Below, one piece after another: positions 1-9,217 of a stretch of 64,000 nt of DNA; the first letter of the stretch is position 1; the number at the start of each line of letters is the position of its first letter. The position numbers and the translations under genes are program-made. Source of the stretch: Bin80 sp965219915. GTDB taxonomy: Bacteria; Bacteroidota; Rhodothermia; Rhodothermales; Bin80. The DNA is taken from positions 558,001 to 622,000 of the forward strand of contig OZ244794.1 in assembly GCA_965219915.1 (NCBI GenBank), written 5' to 3'. A model generated the notes under the pieces. That model worked only from the letters and a program-made list of their open reading frames with translations. It searched no databases and was not told where the DNA came from.

Positions 1-1
1 G

Positions 2-325
2 CATGGTCATTGCCACCAGCGTGCACTTGCAGGTACGGAATCAACCTTGAAAATCCTGGCACTCCCCGAAAATTACCATGCGCGCGAAGTTGACTCCAGT
101 TGTTGCGGAATGGCAGGCTCCTTCGGCTATGAAAAGGAGCACTATGAAATATCTCGAAAGATGGCTGAGCGCCGACTGGTGCCTATGATGCGCAACACCA
201 GTGTCGACACATTAATTGCAGCGCCCGGCACCAGTTGTCGCCATCAATTGCAGCACTGTGGCATCACGAACCCCCTACACCCGGCTGAGGTGCTTCGAGA
301 CGCAATACTCCAGCGCACGCCCTGA
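2..325 (+). CDS. C-terminal end of an FAD/Fe-S oxidoreductase (CCG domain), cut by the window edge
   Basis: Only the last ~107 residues are present; the frame is open to the left edge, so the start lies outside. The fragment begins HGHCHQRAL and has SSCCGMAGSFGYEKEHYEIS (about residues 38-57), then GTSCRHQ. These cysteine-rich signatures belong to the CCG domain at the C-terminus of D-lactate/glycolate-type FAD oxidases that carry their own Fe-S electron-transfer half. An internal TTG at 47 is not the start, because the HGHCHQ motif lies upstream of it in frame. Substrate cannot be told from this end. It converges on the MFS gene with a gap of 17 bases. Confidence 0.85.
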   Translation, partial: HGHCHQRALAGTESTLKILALPENYHAREVDSSCCGMAGSFGYEKEHYEISRKMAERRLVPMMRNTSVDTLIAAPGTSCRHQLQHCGITNPLHPAEVLRDAILQRTP

Positions 326-342
326 CTTCTCGTGTACCTTGA

Positions 343-1794
343 TCAGTGACCGCCGAGCCTTTCGGCTTTATAGCCGCCAGCACGAAGATCTCTCACGAGT
401 AGAAGTCCAAAGACCACGATCAGTATAATTCCAAAGGGTGCGAGCGTACGGAAGGAGCGTCGACCGCCCTCATTGTCAGCAGGGTTCAGTTCAGCCTGTG
501 CCCGTCCTACGATCTCTGATTCAACGCCGGATCCGCTAACGGACCTTAGGGCCTGCATTGTACTGCCGCGGGGTAATTCACCATCGGATTCATACGCCGC
601 CAGCACGTCTGCCACGGTGGAGTTAACGGCCATAATGTCAGCTTCCTGTGCTCCAGAATTTTCCGCGATGGCAGGGAATTCCGTGTTAACATCCTCAAAT
701 ATCTGGATGACGGTCCCACTGTTGAGCGTGTCATGTCCTCTGTCATCGGCGATGTCTCCCAACCAGGGTGTTACAAAGAAGGACGCGAGCATTCCAACGG
801 CGCCCATGACCCCGAGACCCAGCGCACCACTCTTGGGGTTTCGTTCAGAAACGTAGCCCAGCATAGTCGGCCAGAAGTAAGCAATTCCGGCTGCCCATAT
901 CGCGGCGGTCAGGAAAGCCATCAAGGTTGTTTCCGCCATGCTGAACAGGAATAGACCTAACGTAGCTAAGACAGCGCTTCCGAAAAGGATGCCAGTCGGC
1001 GTGAGGGCCTTGACCACCGGGCCGGCGAGTAAACGGAGTGTACCCATGATGCCAAATACAAATCCAAACACGAGCAAGCCATTAATACCTCCTGCTTGGA
1101 GGACAGAGGGGACCCAACTTGAGGGCGGGAGCTCCATAGATGCTGTGAGCAACATCATAGGCATCATGACGAGCATTATAGGAGCAAAGAGTGCCTTGAA
1201 CGACTCGCCCACAGATACGCCCGCTGAGACTCCTTCTGTTTGTGGGAAGGGAGCGGTGAACATCATGAGGCCATAACCCAGTGCAGGTACCAGGACCAGT
1301 ATGAGCTGCGAGCGCCATCCGGCTCCGAGTTGTGCAAAGATCAAGGTCAGCAGGACAGCTGCGATGAGGTTTCCGTACGGGAACCACATGTGAAAGTGGT
1401 TCAGTTTGGAGGTTTTGTTATCTGGGTAGAGCGCAGCTACGAGTGGGTTGCACCCGGCCTCAACCAATCCCGCCCCAAGCCCGGCACAAAGAGAGCCGGC
1501 TACGGCCGGCACATAGCCTTGGGCTGTCATGATCAGGATGGCGCCGGCCACATGACCAACAAACGCTCCCCGCACGATCCACCGCATTCCGATCACATCG
1601 CAAAGCGGAGAAAAAATAGCTTGGCTGACAGTAAAGCCGATAAAAAACACACCAGTGAAAACACCTAGTTGTGCATTCGTGAGAATGAATTCTGATTTTA
1701 CAGAGAAAGCAATTCCAGCAATGACTGTGAAAGCGAATGCTGTTGTCAGCAGAGCAAGGCAGCTGCCGTAAAAGAGGCGATTGCGACTAATCAT
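343..1794 (-). CDS. MFS transporter with a large soluble insert before its last membrane helix
   Basis: 483 residues with about a dozen hydrophobic helices in the pattern of the major facilitator superfamily; the family signature region reads PLCDVIGMRW (about 63-72). The fold resembles sugar-type MFS carriers (FucP-like), but the substrate is unknown. The odd point is a hydrophilic segment of about 100 residues (roughly 347-448), rich in D, E, S and G, between the penultimate and final helices. Most MFS proteins of this length have only short loops there. The gene stands alone on the minus strand. It lies next to an oxidase tail and a sulfatase cluster, so uptake of a sugar or sugar acid is a reasonable inference. 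Confidence 0.8.
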   Translation of the reverse strand: MISRNRLFYGSCLALLTTAFAFTVIAGIAFSVKSEFILTNAQLGVFTGVFFIGFTVSQAIFSPLCDVIGMRWIVRGAFVGHVAGAILIMTAQGYVPAVAGSLCAGLGAGLVEAGCNPLVAALYPDNKTSKLNHFHMWFPYGNLIAAVLLTLIFAQLGAGWRSQLILVLVPALGYGLMMFTAPFPQTEGVSAGVSVGESFKALFAPIMLVMMPMMLLTASMELPPSSWVPSVLQAGGINGLLVFGFVFGIMGTLRLLAGPVVKALTPTGILFGSAVLATLGLFLFSMAETTLMAFLTAAIWAAGIAYFWPTMLGYVSERNPKSGALGLGVMGAVGMLASFFVTPWLGDIADDRGHDTLNSGTVIQIFEDVNTEFPAIAENSGAQEADIMAVNSTVADVLAAYESDGELPRGSTMQALRSVSGSGVESEIVGRAQAELNPADNEGGRRSFRTLAPFGIILIVVFGLLLVRDLRAGGYKAERLGGH

Positions 1795-2227
1795 TTAAGC
1801 AGGCGAAGTTTGTTGGTTCAGGATTAGTTGGTAAAAGATACACCGACATCAAATATACAATGGAGATCTTGCAGATGTGCGGACTGCTAGGATTGCGGGA
1901 CATCACCAGGCATGGACGAAAACTGGAGTTTCAAACGAAGAGTGAAACGAGCGGACTTGAATGTTCAAACGGGTGGTCGAAGGTGAATAAAGCAAGTGAC
2001 GACAGACATCTGGCAGTAAAGGACTGGAAAGCTCACCGGCAAAGTCATCATTGACTGTACCTTCAGCACCGACGCGCAGCTCCAAATAAACTGAACGACC
2101 TGGGCAATGTCGGGTCAAGGTGAATACCAGGATATCTCATCCGTCTAGGCGGCGAAACAGCCGAAGACTCTTTGCGTTAGCTGTCGCGTTACGTATTTTT
2201 CAATTCACTAGCTCACCCAAATTAGTA
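1795..2227. other. Intergenic, no supported gene
   Basis: This interval lies between the start of the MFS gene and the chosen start of the DUF2911 gene. Short open frames here have no signal, motif or plausible composition. It should hold the divergent promoters of both genes, but no convincing consensus is visible. Confidence 0.5.
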
Positions 2228-2812
2228 ATGCATCGCATCAAAACTCTCACGCTCTTTTTCGCACTCTTCCTGATTGGAGCCGATCACGTATATGCGCAAC
2301 GTCCCGCTTCTCCGCGCGGAGAAGCTTCGACCCAGATTGGGGAGGCTTGGATAATTATTGACTATGGACGTCCAATTCTTCGCGGGCGGACAGGAATATT
2401 CGGTTCAGGCGAAGAATATGGTACAGCCGTGACCGGCCCCGCTCCCGTTTGGCGTGCAGGTGCAAACAAATCTACCAGATTGCATACGGACGTGCCTCTT
2501 ATGATCGGCGGAACAGAAGTACCTGCCGGTGAATACAGTGTTTTCGCGAAACTGGACCAGGGTAGTTGGACATTCATTCTGTCCACGCATGAGGCCAAGG
2601 ATTCCGGCAGAGCTCCGGGTGATGGATTGTGGGGATCCTACAACTACACAGCGGATAAGGATGTGGTACGTGCTTCCATGACGGTCAGCGATGTTGAGTT
2701 CAGCATTGATCAATTCACGATCTCGTTTCTTGATGTGACCGAGGAGGGTGGGACGCTCGCAATGGTGTGGGAGCATACGATGGCAACGATACCCTTTACG
2801 GTAGTTCGGTAG
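2228..2812 (+). CDS. DUF2911 domain secreted protein
   Basis: 194 residues. A signal peptide (MHRIKTLTLFFALFLIGA, cut near VYAQ) is followed by a beta-rich DUF2911 domain with the family-typical SPRGEASTQIGEAWIIIDYG segment, GRTGIFG, WRAGANKST, and PAGEYSVFAKL. DUF2911 proteins are common in Bacteroidota/Rhodothermota and have no established function. A GTG start at 2120 would add 36 residues ahead of the signal peptide, so the ATG at 2228 is preferred. The 3' end overlaps the convergent sulfatase by 17 bases. Confidence 0.8.
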   Translation: MHRIKTLTLFFALFLIGADHVYAQRPASPRGEASTQIGEAWIIIDYGRPILRGRTGIFGSGEEYGTAVTGPAPVWRAGANKSTRLHTDVPLMIGGTEVPAGEYSVFAKLDQGSWTFILSTHEAKDSGRAPGDGLWGSYNYTADKDVVRASMTVSDVEFSIDQFTISFLDVTEEGGTLAMVWEHTMATIPFTVVR

Positions 2813-4214
2813 TCGCCCATGTGATTGACCAGCGCTCGTTCGGTGTACGTGCGTGTCGCATCAACTCTACTAGACTGTCCGCTAATTGGGGCATCTGGGC
2901 CGATAGGTCGGTAGTTTCACCGAGGTCCTGTTCCAGGTCGTACAACTCTGTGGTGCCGTTTGCGTGAAAATAAACAGCCTTGTAGTCGCCGCTGCGAACG
3001 GCCTGTTTGGGTCCTCCACCTTCATGAAATTCCCAGTACAGGTGACCGTGGGTCTCCTGCTTTTCTCCTTCCAGCGTAGCGAGGAATGAAATCCCGTCCG
3101 TTTCCGGTGCTTCAATGTCGGCTATTTCTGCTGCCGTTGGAAGGAAGTCCCAGAATGCAGATGGATGATCACTCACGGTGCCTGCTGCAATTCGATCAGG
3201 CCATCGGGCTATGAGAGGAACGCGTATTCCGCCCTCATATAGAGCTCGCTTGATACCACGCAGGGGGCCACTGCTTTTGAATAATTCTGGGTCGCGTCCG
3301 CCCTCACGGTGGGGACCATTGTCGCTCGTGAACAGAACAAGTGTGTTGTCGCCAATCCCCAGTGCCGTGAGATGATCCAGTAGTCGCCCAACATCCCTGT
3401 CGAGGCGACTAATCATGGCAGCCGTGCCTTTGTGAGCGTCCTCCCATTCCATGTCGGCATAGACGCCATAGTCGGGAACCTCCATGCCGTGTAAGCCGCC
3501 GTGGCGACTCTCATTGTTTGCGTGGGGGATTGTGTAGGCCAGGTAGAGAAAAAACGGTCCATCCGCGTGTCGGTCAACAAAGGCAAGCGCTTCTTCTGTG
3601 AGCAGATCATGCGAGTAGTCGACCCTTTTTGTCGCGTATCCACCGAGGCCTCTAACGGAGATCACTTCATTTCGCAGAGCCACCTGATGGGTGTCGCGCC
3701 AAAGAAATTCGGGATAGAAATTGTGTGCATGGACCTGATTCAAGTATCCGTAGAAATAATCGAAGCCCTGGCGGTTTGGTATGCCAGGAGATCCAGCCTC
3801 TCCCAGACCCCATTTACCAACGAGACCCGTTGCGTATCCAGCATCCTGAAGTAATTCAGCCACCGTTACGTCCTCGTCCTCAAGGGGGACCCGGCCATTG
3901 CCGCGGATTCGGCAGTGGCCACTGTGAAGGCCGGTCATGAGTACACAGCGCGATGGTGCACAGACCGTACTGCCTGCGTAGTGACTGGTAAACCGGATTC
4001 CCTCGGCAGCCATTTGGTCCAGCCGCGGAGTCTGGATGGTTTCTTGGCCGTAGCTTCCCAGATCTCCGTATCCCAAATCATCAGCCATGATGTAAATGAT
4101 ATTTGGGAGCGAATCTGATTGTGAATCAGATGTGGAACATCCGGAAAAACCCAGGATGAACAGGGCCAGCAGTAATGTGCGACCAGGGTGATTAGCGCAT
4201 GAATAATCCGCCAT
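2796..4214 (-). CDS. Lipoprotein sulfatase (arylsulfatase A-like)
   Basis: 472 residues, type I sulfatase/alkaline phosphatase superfamily. A lipoprotein signal ends at FSGC (Cys26). The metal-binding start NIIYIMADDLGYGDLGSYG follows at ~38-56, and the formylglycine motif C-A-P-S-R is at 85-89 (Cys85 the residue to be converted), followed by the usual LMTGLHSG. A GKWGLGE segment and a late TSDNGPH metal site are also present. It would hydrolyse sulfate esters, probably on glycans, from the periplasmic or outer face. Its start overlaps the upstream SDR gene by 23 bases, so the two are probably co-transcribed. The substrate is not predictable by eye. Confidence 0.92.
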   Translation of the reverse strand: MADYSCANHPGRTLLLALFILGFSGCSTSDSQSDSLPNIIYIMADDLGYGDLGSYGQETIQTPRLDQMAAEGIRFTSHYAGSTVCAPSRCVLMTGLHSGHCRIRGNGRVPLEDEDVTVAELLQDAGYATGLVGKWGLGEAGSPGIPNRQGFDYFYGYLNQVHAHNFYPEFLWRDTHQVALRNEVISVRGLGGYATKRVDYSHDLLTEEALAFVDRHADGPFFLYLAYTIPHANNESRHGGLHGMEVPDYGVYADMEWEDAHKGTAAMISRLDRDVGRLLDHLTALGIGDNTLVLFTSDNGPHREGGRDPELFKSSGPLRGIKRALYEGGIRVPLIARWPDRIAAGTVSDHPSAFWDFLPTAAEIADIEAPETDGISFLATLEGEKQETHGHLYWEFHEGGGPKQAVRSGDYKAVYFHANGTTELYDLEQDLGETTDLSAQMPQLADSLVELMRHARTPNERWSITWATTELP

Positions 4215-4917
4215 TGATATCTATGGTTTCGCCGGTGATGAAGGTATTCTCAATCAGGAGTTCTACGGCCTGAGCAATATGATCGCTTTCGCCATTGAAG
4301 CCCACTGGTGTATCGCTGGCAATAGCAGCCAGTTTTTCCTCAGTAGAGTATCGATCATGAAACGGTGTAAGAATAACACCGGGAGCGATGGCATTGACGC
4401 GGATCTCGGGTGCAAGCTCACGAGCCGCTCCACGTGTGAAAGAGTCCAAGGCCCCTTTTGCCGCTCCATATGCCGTTGCCGTGGGCGCACCGTGCCGCAT
4501 AGCAATGGAGGTCATGTTCACGATGCTGGGCAAGTTGCCTCTCCGCAAAAGCGGAACACAGAGCTGCGTAAGCAGCATTGCTGAAAAAGTGTTCAGCGAG
4601 AAGATACGCTCCATGAGCGACCACGTCAGGTTCTCAACCGTGTGACGCTCTAACAGGCTGCCTGCATTGTTGACCAGTACATCCAGGTGATCCGTAAAAC
4701 GGGTAACATCTCGCATGAGTGCGTGACAGCCAGCTTCCTGCATAAGATCAGCCTGGGAGGTATGCACAACTCCCCCCAGCTCCCGCACCTCTTTTGCTAC
4801 GGACTCAATGGGAGACTGGTTATGGTGGAGAATAAGCGTGTTGCCCTTTGCCAGTCGTCGGGCTATGACGGCGCCTATGCCCGTACTGGCTCCCGTGATC
4901 AAGATTGTACGTTGCAT
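4192..4917 (-). CDS. SDR-family NAD(P)-dependent oxidoreductase
   Basis: 241 residues, short-chain dehydrogenase/reductase. The Rossmann glycine motif TGASTGIG is at 8-15, NNAG follows in the middle, the catalytic Tyr-Lys pair is in TAYGAAKGA, and the C-terminus has the typical ITGETIDINGG. The longer frame begins 14 residues earlier, but the ATG at 4917 puts the first beta strand (MQRTILITG) at the proper place, so it is chosen. It is cytoplasmic and likely oxidises or reduces a sugar or polyol freed by the neighbouring sulfatases (inference). It overlaps the downstream sulfatase start. Confidence 0.9.
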   Translation of the reverse strand: MQRTILITGASTGIGAVIARRLAKGNTLILHHNQSPIESVAKEVRELGGVVHTSQADLMQEAGCHALMRDVTRFTDHLDVLVNNAGSLLERHTVENLTWSLMERIFSLNTFSAMLLTQLCVPLLRRGNLPSIVNMTSIAMRHGAPTATAYGAAKGALDSFTRGAARELAPEIRVNAIAPGVILTPFHDRYSTEEKLAAIASDTPVGFNGESDHIAQAVELLIENTFITGETIDINGGLFMR

Positions 4918-5192
4918 GATATTATGTGAAAGAGGTAAGTCTAGGAGAATAGGAGACAATGTTACCCATTTGTGAGATCATATCAGATTTGGGGTGCAAG
5001 AGGTGTTGTATGACATGACTTCGTGCGGAGAATAGGGCAGACCTAACAGGGCCGCACACGGTATCCGGGACCGCAACAGCTTCACGACAAACCCCTTAAA
5101 TATCCTGAATGAGGATTGAACTCCTTCTGGTAGGGATATATCCGTGAGCGTGATTTGTATTCCTGATGGCGTGTTAGGGTAGCCAGACTGGA

Positions 5193-6740
5193 TCAATTTA
5201 TACGAACTCCGATAGAGTCAGCCCAGGCTTCCCACCGACGTTGCAGGTGTGAGGCAATTTGAGGGGCCTCCAACACAAGATCGTAAATCTCTGTCGCGTC
5301 TGTCGTCAAATTGTAGAGCTCCCATTCTGCACGGTTGCGGTCCCACACCAGCTTCCAGTTACCTTGACGGATTGCTCGATTTCCAATGTGCTCCCAATAG
5401 AGTGTGCGGTCAGGCCACTCATAATGCTGTGTATTAAGGAGTGGCAACAGACTGGTTCCATCGGTTTGGGGCAGTGTAGCGTGGCTAACATCAGCGATAG
5501 TTGCGAGCAGATCAATTACGTGGCCCGGTTCATCTACAATACGGCCTGGTCCATCAATACCAAGGGGCCAGTGCGCAACAAGAGGTGTTGCAATCCCACC
5601 TTCGTGTGTCCACTGCTTATACAGTCTGAAGGGCGTATTTGACGCATTGGCCCAGGCTTCCTCATAGGCTAGATATGAACCGCGCTCGCCAACAGTTGTG
5701 TTCGGGTCGTGCAATTGTCGTCCGTCCACACTCTCGGCACATCCGCCGTTGTCCGACAGAAATAGTACCAGAGTATTGTCAAGCTCTCCCATAGTTCGTA
5801 ACTGATCAAGAACCCGTCCTATGCCCTGATCCATCCGGTCAACCATGGCGGCATAAACTGACATACGCAGAGACCAGTCTTCCTTATTGGGTTGATCTTG
5901 CCACGCAGGCAGGTCAGCGGGCCGGGGAGAGAGCGCATAGTTTTCATCAACAACACCCATCGTCCGCATTCGTGCATAGCGTTCCTGGCGCAGCACATCC
6001 CAGCCGTCACCATACTGGTTTTCATACCGGGCAATGTCCTCAGGCAATGCATGCAGTGGCCAGTGCGGGGCGGTGTATGCTAGGTAGAGCAGAAAGGGTT
6101 TGTTGGATGTGTGAGACTGCAGGAATTCAACTGCGTAGTCCGTGAAAGCGTCGGTCATGTAGAAGCCTGAGTCAGGTGGACTCCAGGTATCGTCATCAAG
6201 AGCCATTTGCCGTTTACGCGGCTGGTTTTCGATAATCTCGTAGTAACTACTTGCACCGCTGATGAGACCGAAATAACGTTCGAAGCCACGCATGCGTGGC
6301 CAGTGCTGAGTCCGTTCGCCAACATGCCATTTACCGGACATGTAGGTACTGTATCCTGCGTCCAGAAGCATTTCAGCGAGGGTTGTAGCGGATTCACTCA
6401 GGTAGCCCTGATAGGGACCAGTCGTTAGTTCGCGGTCCACACTGGATACCATAGCCCCCATACCGGCTCCGTGTGGGTAGCGACCGGTCAGGAGTGAGGC
6501 TCTTGTGGGACAGCAGCGTCCCGCATTGTAGAACTGGCGGAAGCGAACCCCGTTTATCGCCAGTGTATCAAGATTGGGAGTGTGGATTTCGCCTCCATAG
6601 GAGCCGATATCTGAATATCCCAGATCATCCGCCATAATGATCAGGATATTAGGGCGTTCGGGAGATCTTCCGCAGCCAATGGTGTTTACCGCAAGAAGCA
6701 GCAGAAATATTCCTCCGAGACAAACATTCTTGTGCTTCAT
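5193..6740 (-). CDS. Lipoprotein sulfatase (arylsulfatase-like)
   Basis: 515 residues. A lipoprotein signal ends NTIGC (Cys23). NILIIMADDLGYSDIGSYGG supplies the first metal ligands. The active-site motif is C-C-P-T-R (76-80), with Cys76 the expected formylglycine, then SLLTGRYPHGAG. A second metal site reads LFLSDNGG, and GKWHVGER provides the active-site Lys/His. It belongs to the long arylsulfatase branch with the AGRCCPTR context. It is divergent from the LarA-type gene (93 bases between starts), so the two may share a regulatory region. The substrate is unknown; a sulfated polysaccharide is the likely target. Confidence 0.92.
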   Translation of the reverse strand: MKHKNVCLGGIFLLLLAVNTIGCGRSPERPNILIIMADDLGYSDIGSYGGEIHTPNLDTLAINGVRFRQFYNAGRCCPTRASLLTGRYPHGAGMGAMVSSVDRELTTGPYQGYLSESATTLAEMLLDAGYSTYMSGKWHVGERTQHWPRMRGFERYFGLISGASSYYEIIENQPRKRQMALDDDTWSPPDSGFYMTDAFTDYAVEFLQSHTSNKPFLLYLAYTAPHWPLHALPEDIARYENQYGDGWDVLRQERYARMRTMGVVDENYALSPRPADLPAWQDQPNKEDWSLRMSVYAAMVDRMDQGIGRVLDQLRTMGELDNTLVLFLSDNGGCAESVDGRQLHDPNTTVGERGSYLAYEEAWANASNTPFRLYKQWTHEGGIATPLVAHWPLGIDGPGRIVDEPGHVIDLLATIADVSHATLPQTDGTSLLPLLNTQHYEWPDRTLYWEHIGNRAIRQGNWKLVWDRNRAEWELYNLTTDATEIYDLVLEAPQIASHLQRRWEAWADSIGVRIN

Positions 6741-6833
6741 GTTCGGGTCTGAGAGCTTATTTAAGTTCTTATATAGAATCTATTACTTTGGGAACGGATT
6801 ATCCTAGACATTGAACAACTTGCTAATCCCCTG

Positions 6834-8108
6834 ATGGAACCCGCAGCACCAGCACGCCTGCTTACAGAGACGGATATAGCCCGGATCCTAGAACGAACAC
6901 TGCGAAGCAGGTTTGTACATGGTGATCGAGTTTTGGTTATCATTCCAGACGCTACGCGTACTGCACCTATTCCGCTCGTCTTTCGTCTGATATGCGATCT
7001 CCTTTTGGAGCGGGTAGCTGCATTGGACTTTCTGGTTGCCCTGGGTACGCACGCACCGATGAGCGAGTCAGCGCTCTTGGCTCATGTGGGGATTTCGCGT
7101 GATGAACGAGCAGGGAAATATTCGCGGGTAGGACTTTTCAATCATACCTGGGATGATCCTTCTACGCTAGTGACACTTGAGACGATATCGGCCGAGGAAG
7201 TCTATGCAATTACGCAAGGGCTCATAAGGCGAAGGCTTCCCGTGACAGTAAACCGAAAGGTGCTGAACTATGACGCAGCCCTGGTGTGTGGCCCGGTCTT
7301 CCCCCACGAGGTGGCAGGATTCTCAGGAGGTAACAAGTACTTCTTTCCTGGGATCAGCGGTCCAGAGGTGATTGACTTCACGCATTGGGCGGGAGCTCTT
7401 ATGAGTAATCGTGCAATTATCGGGACCTATGATACCCCGATTCGGCAATTGATTGATCGGGCTGCCCGGGCGATTCCTTGTGCCCGCTATTTTGTGAGCA
7501 TGGTGGTAGACAGAGGTGGTTTGGTGGGAGTGCATGTAGGATCTGAAGGGGATGGATCATGGTTGAGAGCAGCCAGACAGGCTGCTCAAATACACATTAC
7601 TTGGTTGGATAAGCCGGTCAAGCGGGCCTTTGCAGTTTTGCCATCTATGTATGATGATCTGTGGACGGGAGCAAAGGGGATGTACAAGCTGGAGCCGGTG
7701 ATCGCAGACGGTGGAAAGGTCCTCCTATATGCTCCGCATATTTCTGAGCTTTCGTACACGCACGGAAAATTGCTGGACGAAATCGGTTTTCACGGCACCG
7801 AGTATTTCAAAGCGAATTGGGAAAGGTATAGCCGATATCCCTGGACAGTACTTGCACACGCGGCACACGTGCGCGGAGCCGCGACCTATGAGCGGGGTGT
7901 GGAGATTCCTCGCATCAAGCTCACATTAGCCAGCCAAATTTCCAGGGAACGCTGCGAAAAGGTTGGACTGGGTTATCGGGATCCTGGATCCATTGACCTC
8001 TCCTACTGGAAACAACATGTGGAAGAGGGCTATTTGTACGTTCCCAGCGCTGGGGAGCATCTCTACAAACTTCGTGCAGCAGCAGTTGGAACTGCCGCAG
8101 AAGGATGA
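6834..8108 (+). CDS. LarA-type nickel-pincer racemase/epimerase (DUF2088)
   Basis: 424 residues, lactate racemase (LarA) family. Ligands of the known enzyme are visible with exact spacing: His158, Lys168 and His184 (PHEVAGFSGGNK ... IDFTHW) match the His174-Lys184-His200 set of Lactobacillus LarA, where the Lys anchors the nickel-pincer nucleotide. His104 (FNHTWDD) is the likely partner of LarA His108. The N-terminal IPDATRTAPIP and ALGTHAPM are also family motifs. LarA homologues act on lactate, malate and other 2-hydroxyacids, including aldonates. The downstream hydroxyacid dehydrogenase and lactonase suggest a sugar acid here. The cofactor genes larB, larC and larE are not in the window. 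Confidence 0.85.
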   Translation: MEPAAPARLLTETDIARILERTLRSRFVHGDRVLVIIPDATRTAPIPLVFRLICDLLLERVAALDFLVALGTHAPMSESALLAHVGISRDERAGKYSRVGLFNHTWDDPSTLVTLETISAEEVYAITQGLIRRRLPVTVNRKVLNYDAALVCGPVFPHEVAGFSGGNKYFFPGISGPEVIDFTHWAGALMSNRAIIGTYDTPIRQLIDRAARAIPCARYFVSMVVDRGGLVGVHVGSEGDGSWLRAARQAAQIHITWLDKPVKRAFAVLPSMYDDLWTGAKGMYKLEPVIADGGKVLLYAPHISELSYTHGKLLDEIGFHGTEYFKANWERYSRYPWTVLAHAAHVRGAATYERGVEIPRIKLTLASQISRERCEKVGLGYRDPGSIDLSYWKQHVEEGYLYVPSAGEHLYKLRAAAVGTAAEG

Positions 8109-8320
8109 ATTCAGGAAGGATTCGTTGATACAGTATGGGCGAAGTGTTAGAGTCACAGGTGAGTTCGCTTTTCATCCTGGGCTGTGCCAAGCGGCCTGAT
8201 TTCTGATTGCTCCCATAATCGTACATTACGGAGGAATCAAGGCAAAAGTGATTTTCACAGGGGCAATCGCCTGGAATCAAGACACACGGCTAGTGCCATT
8301 AATGGCAATTTGATCCACAG

Positions 8321-9217
8321 ATGAAGGAAACCATTGGATTCATAGGTCTGGGTATTATGGGTAGCGGCATGGCCCGCAATCTGCTCAAGGCCGGGTTTGA
8401 TTTGTACGTATGGAATCGGACGGCGAGTCGCATGGCGCCTTTGGTATCTGCTGGAGCACAAGGAGCATCGGATGCAGCGGCCGTAGCTGCTAAGTCCGAC
8501 ATCATTGTTATCTGTGTGAGTGAAACCCAGGATGTTGAAGAAGTATTGTTTGGGGAAGGCGGAGTCGTAGAAGGGGCCAGGCCGGGTGCACTCGTAATAG
8601 ATACCAGTACCATAAGTCCTCAGGCCACGATCAGCATGGAGGCGCGGCTTCGTGCGGTTGGGCTGCGGATGCTGGATGCCCCCATCAGTGGGGGGAGTGA
8701 AGGTGCGGCCAATGGAACGCTAAGCATAATGGTTGGAGGTGATGCTGCTGAATTTGGGCGGGCAGAGGATGTTCTCAGCGCCATGGGCAGTCGCATTACG
8801 CGTGTAGGCTGTACGGGGGCGGGCCAGATGGTGAAGCTCGTCAACCAGATTCTGGTGGTAGGTACGATGCAGGCGGTCAGTGAGGCATTGCTGTTTGCAC
8901 ACAAAGGAGGTCTGGATTTGGCGAAGACACTGGAAGCAGTGGAGCATGGGGCGGCGGGCAGTTGGATGCTCAGTAACAGGGGTACACAGGCTATTGTAAG
9001 GGATTTCAGGCCCGGCTTTACAATTGATCTGCAGCAAAAAGATTTACGCCTGGTTCTGGAAGCAGCAGATGCCATGGGTGTGCCGTTACCGGTGACCAGT
9101 CAAGTGTTTCAGTGGTATCGCACGCTGCAGGATCGAGGGCTTGGAAGCGAAGGCAACCATGCATTGATTATGGCGCTCGAGCATCTGTCTGGTGTGCAGA
9201 TTGGTCAAACGGAGTGA
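8321..9217 (+). CDS. Beta-hydroxyacid dehydrogenase (3-hydroxyisobutyrate / tartronate semialdehyde reductase family)
   Basis: 298 residues. The N-terminal Rossmann motif is GFIGLGIMGSGMA (about 6-18). The substrate loop DAPISGGSEGA and the catalytic-lysine helix GAGQMVKLVNQ are diagnostic of the 3-hydroxyisobutyrate dehydrogenase/GarR family. It reduces or oxidises small beta-hydroxyacids with NAD(P). The next gene starts inside its stop codon (TGATG at 9215-9219), so translation is probably coupled to the lactonase. Together with the LarA-type gene upstream, this points to sugar-acid or glycerate metabolism. The exact substrate is open. Confidence 0.9.
   Translation: MKETIGFIGLGIMGSGMARNLLKAGFDLYVWNRTASRMAPLVSAGAQGASDAAAVAAKSDIIVICVSETQDVEEVLFGEGGVVEGARPGALVIDTSTISPQATISMEARLRAVGLRMLDAPISGGSEGAANGTLSIMVGGDAAEFGRAEDVLSAMGSRITRVGCTGAGQMVKLVNQILVVGTMQAVSEALLFAHKGGLDLAKTLEAVEHGAAGSWMLSNRGTQAIVRDFRPGFTIDLQQKDLRLVLEAADAMGVPLPVTSQVFQWYRTLQDRGLGSEGNHALIMALEHLSGVQIGQTE

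Noticed and set aside
2120..2227. Upstream GTG extension of the DUF2911 gene
   Set aside because: It would place 36 Arg-rich residues before a normal signal peptide.
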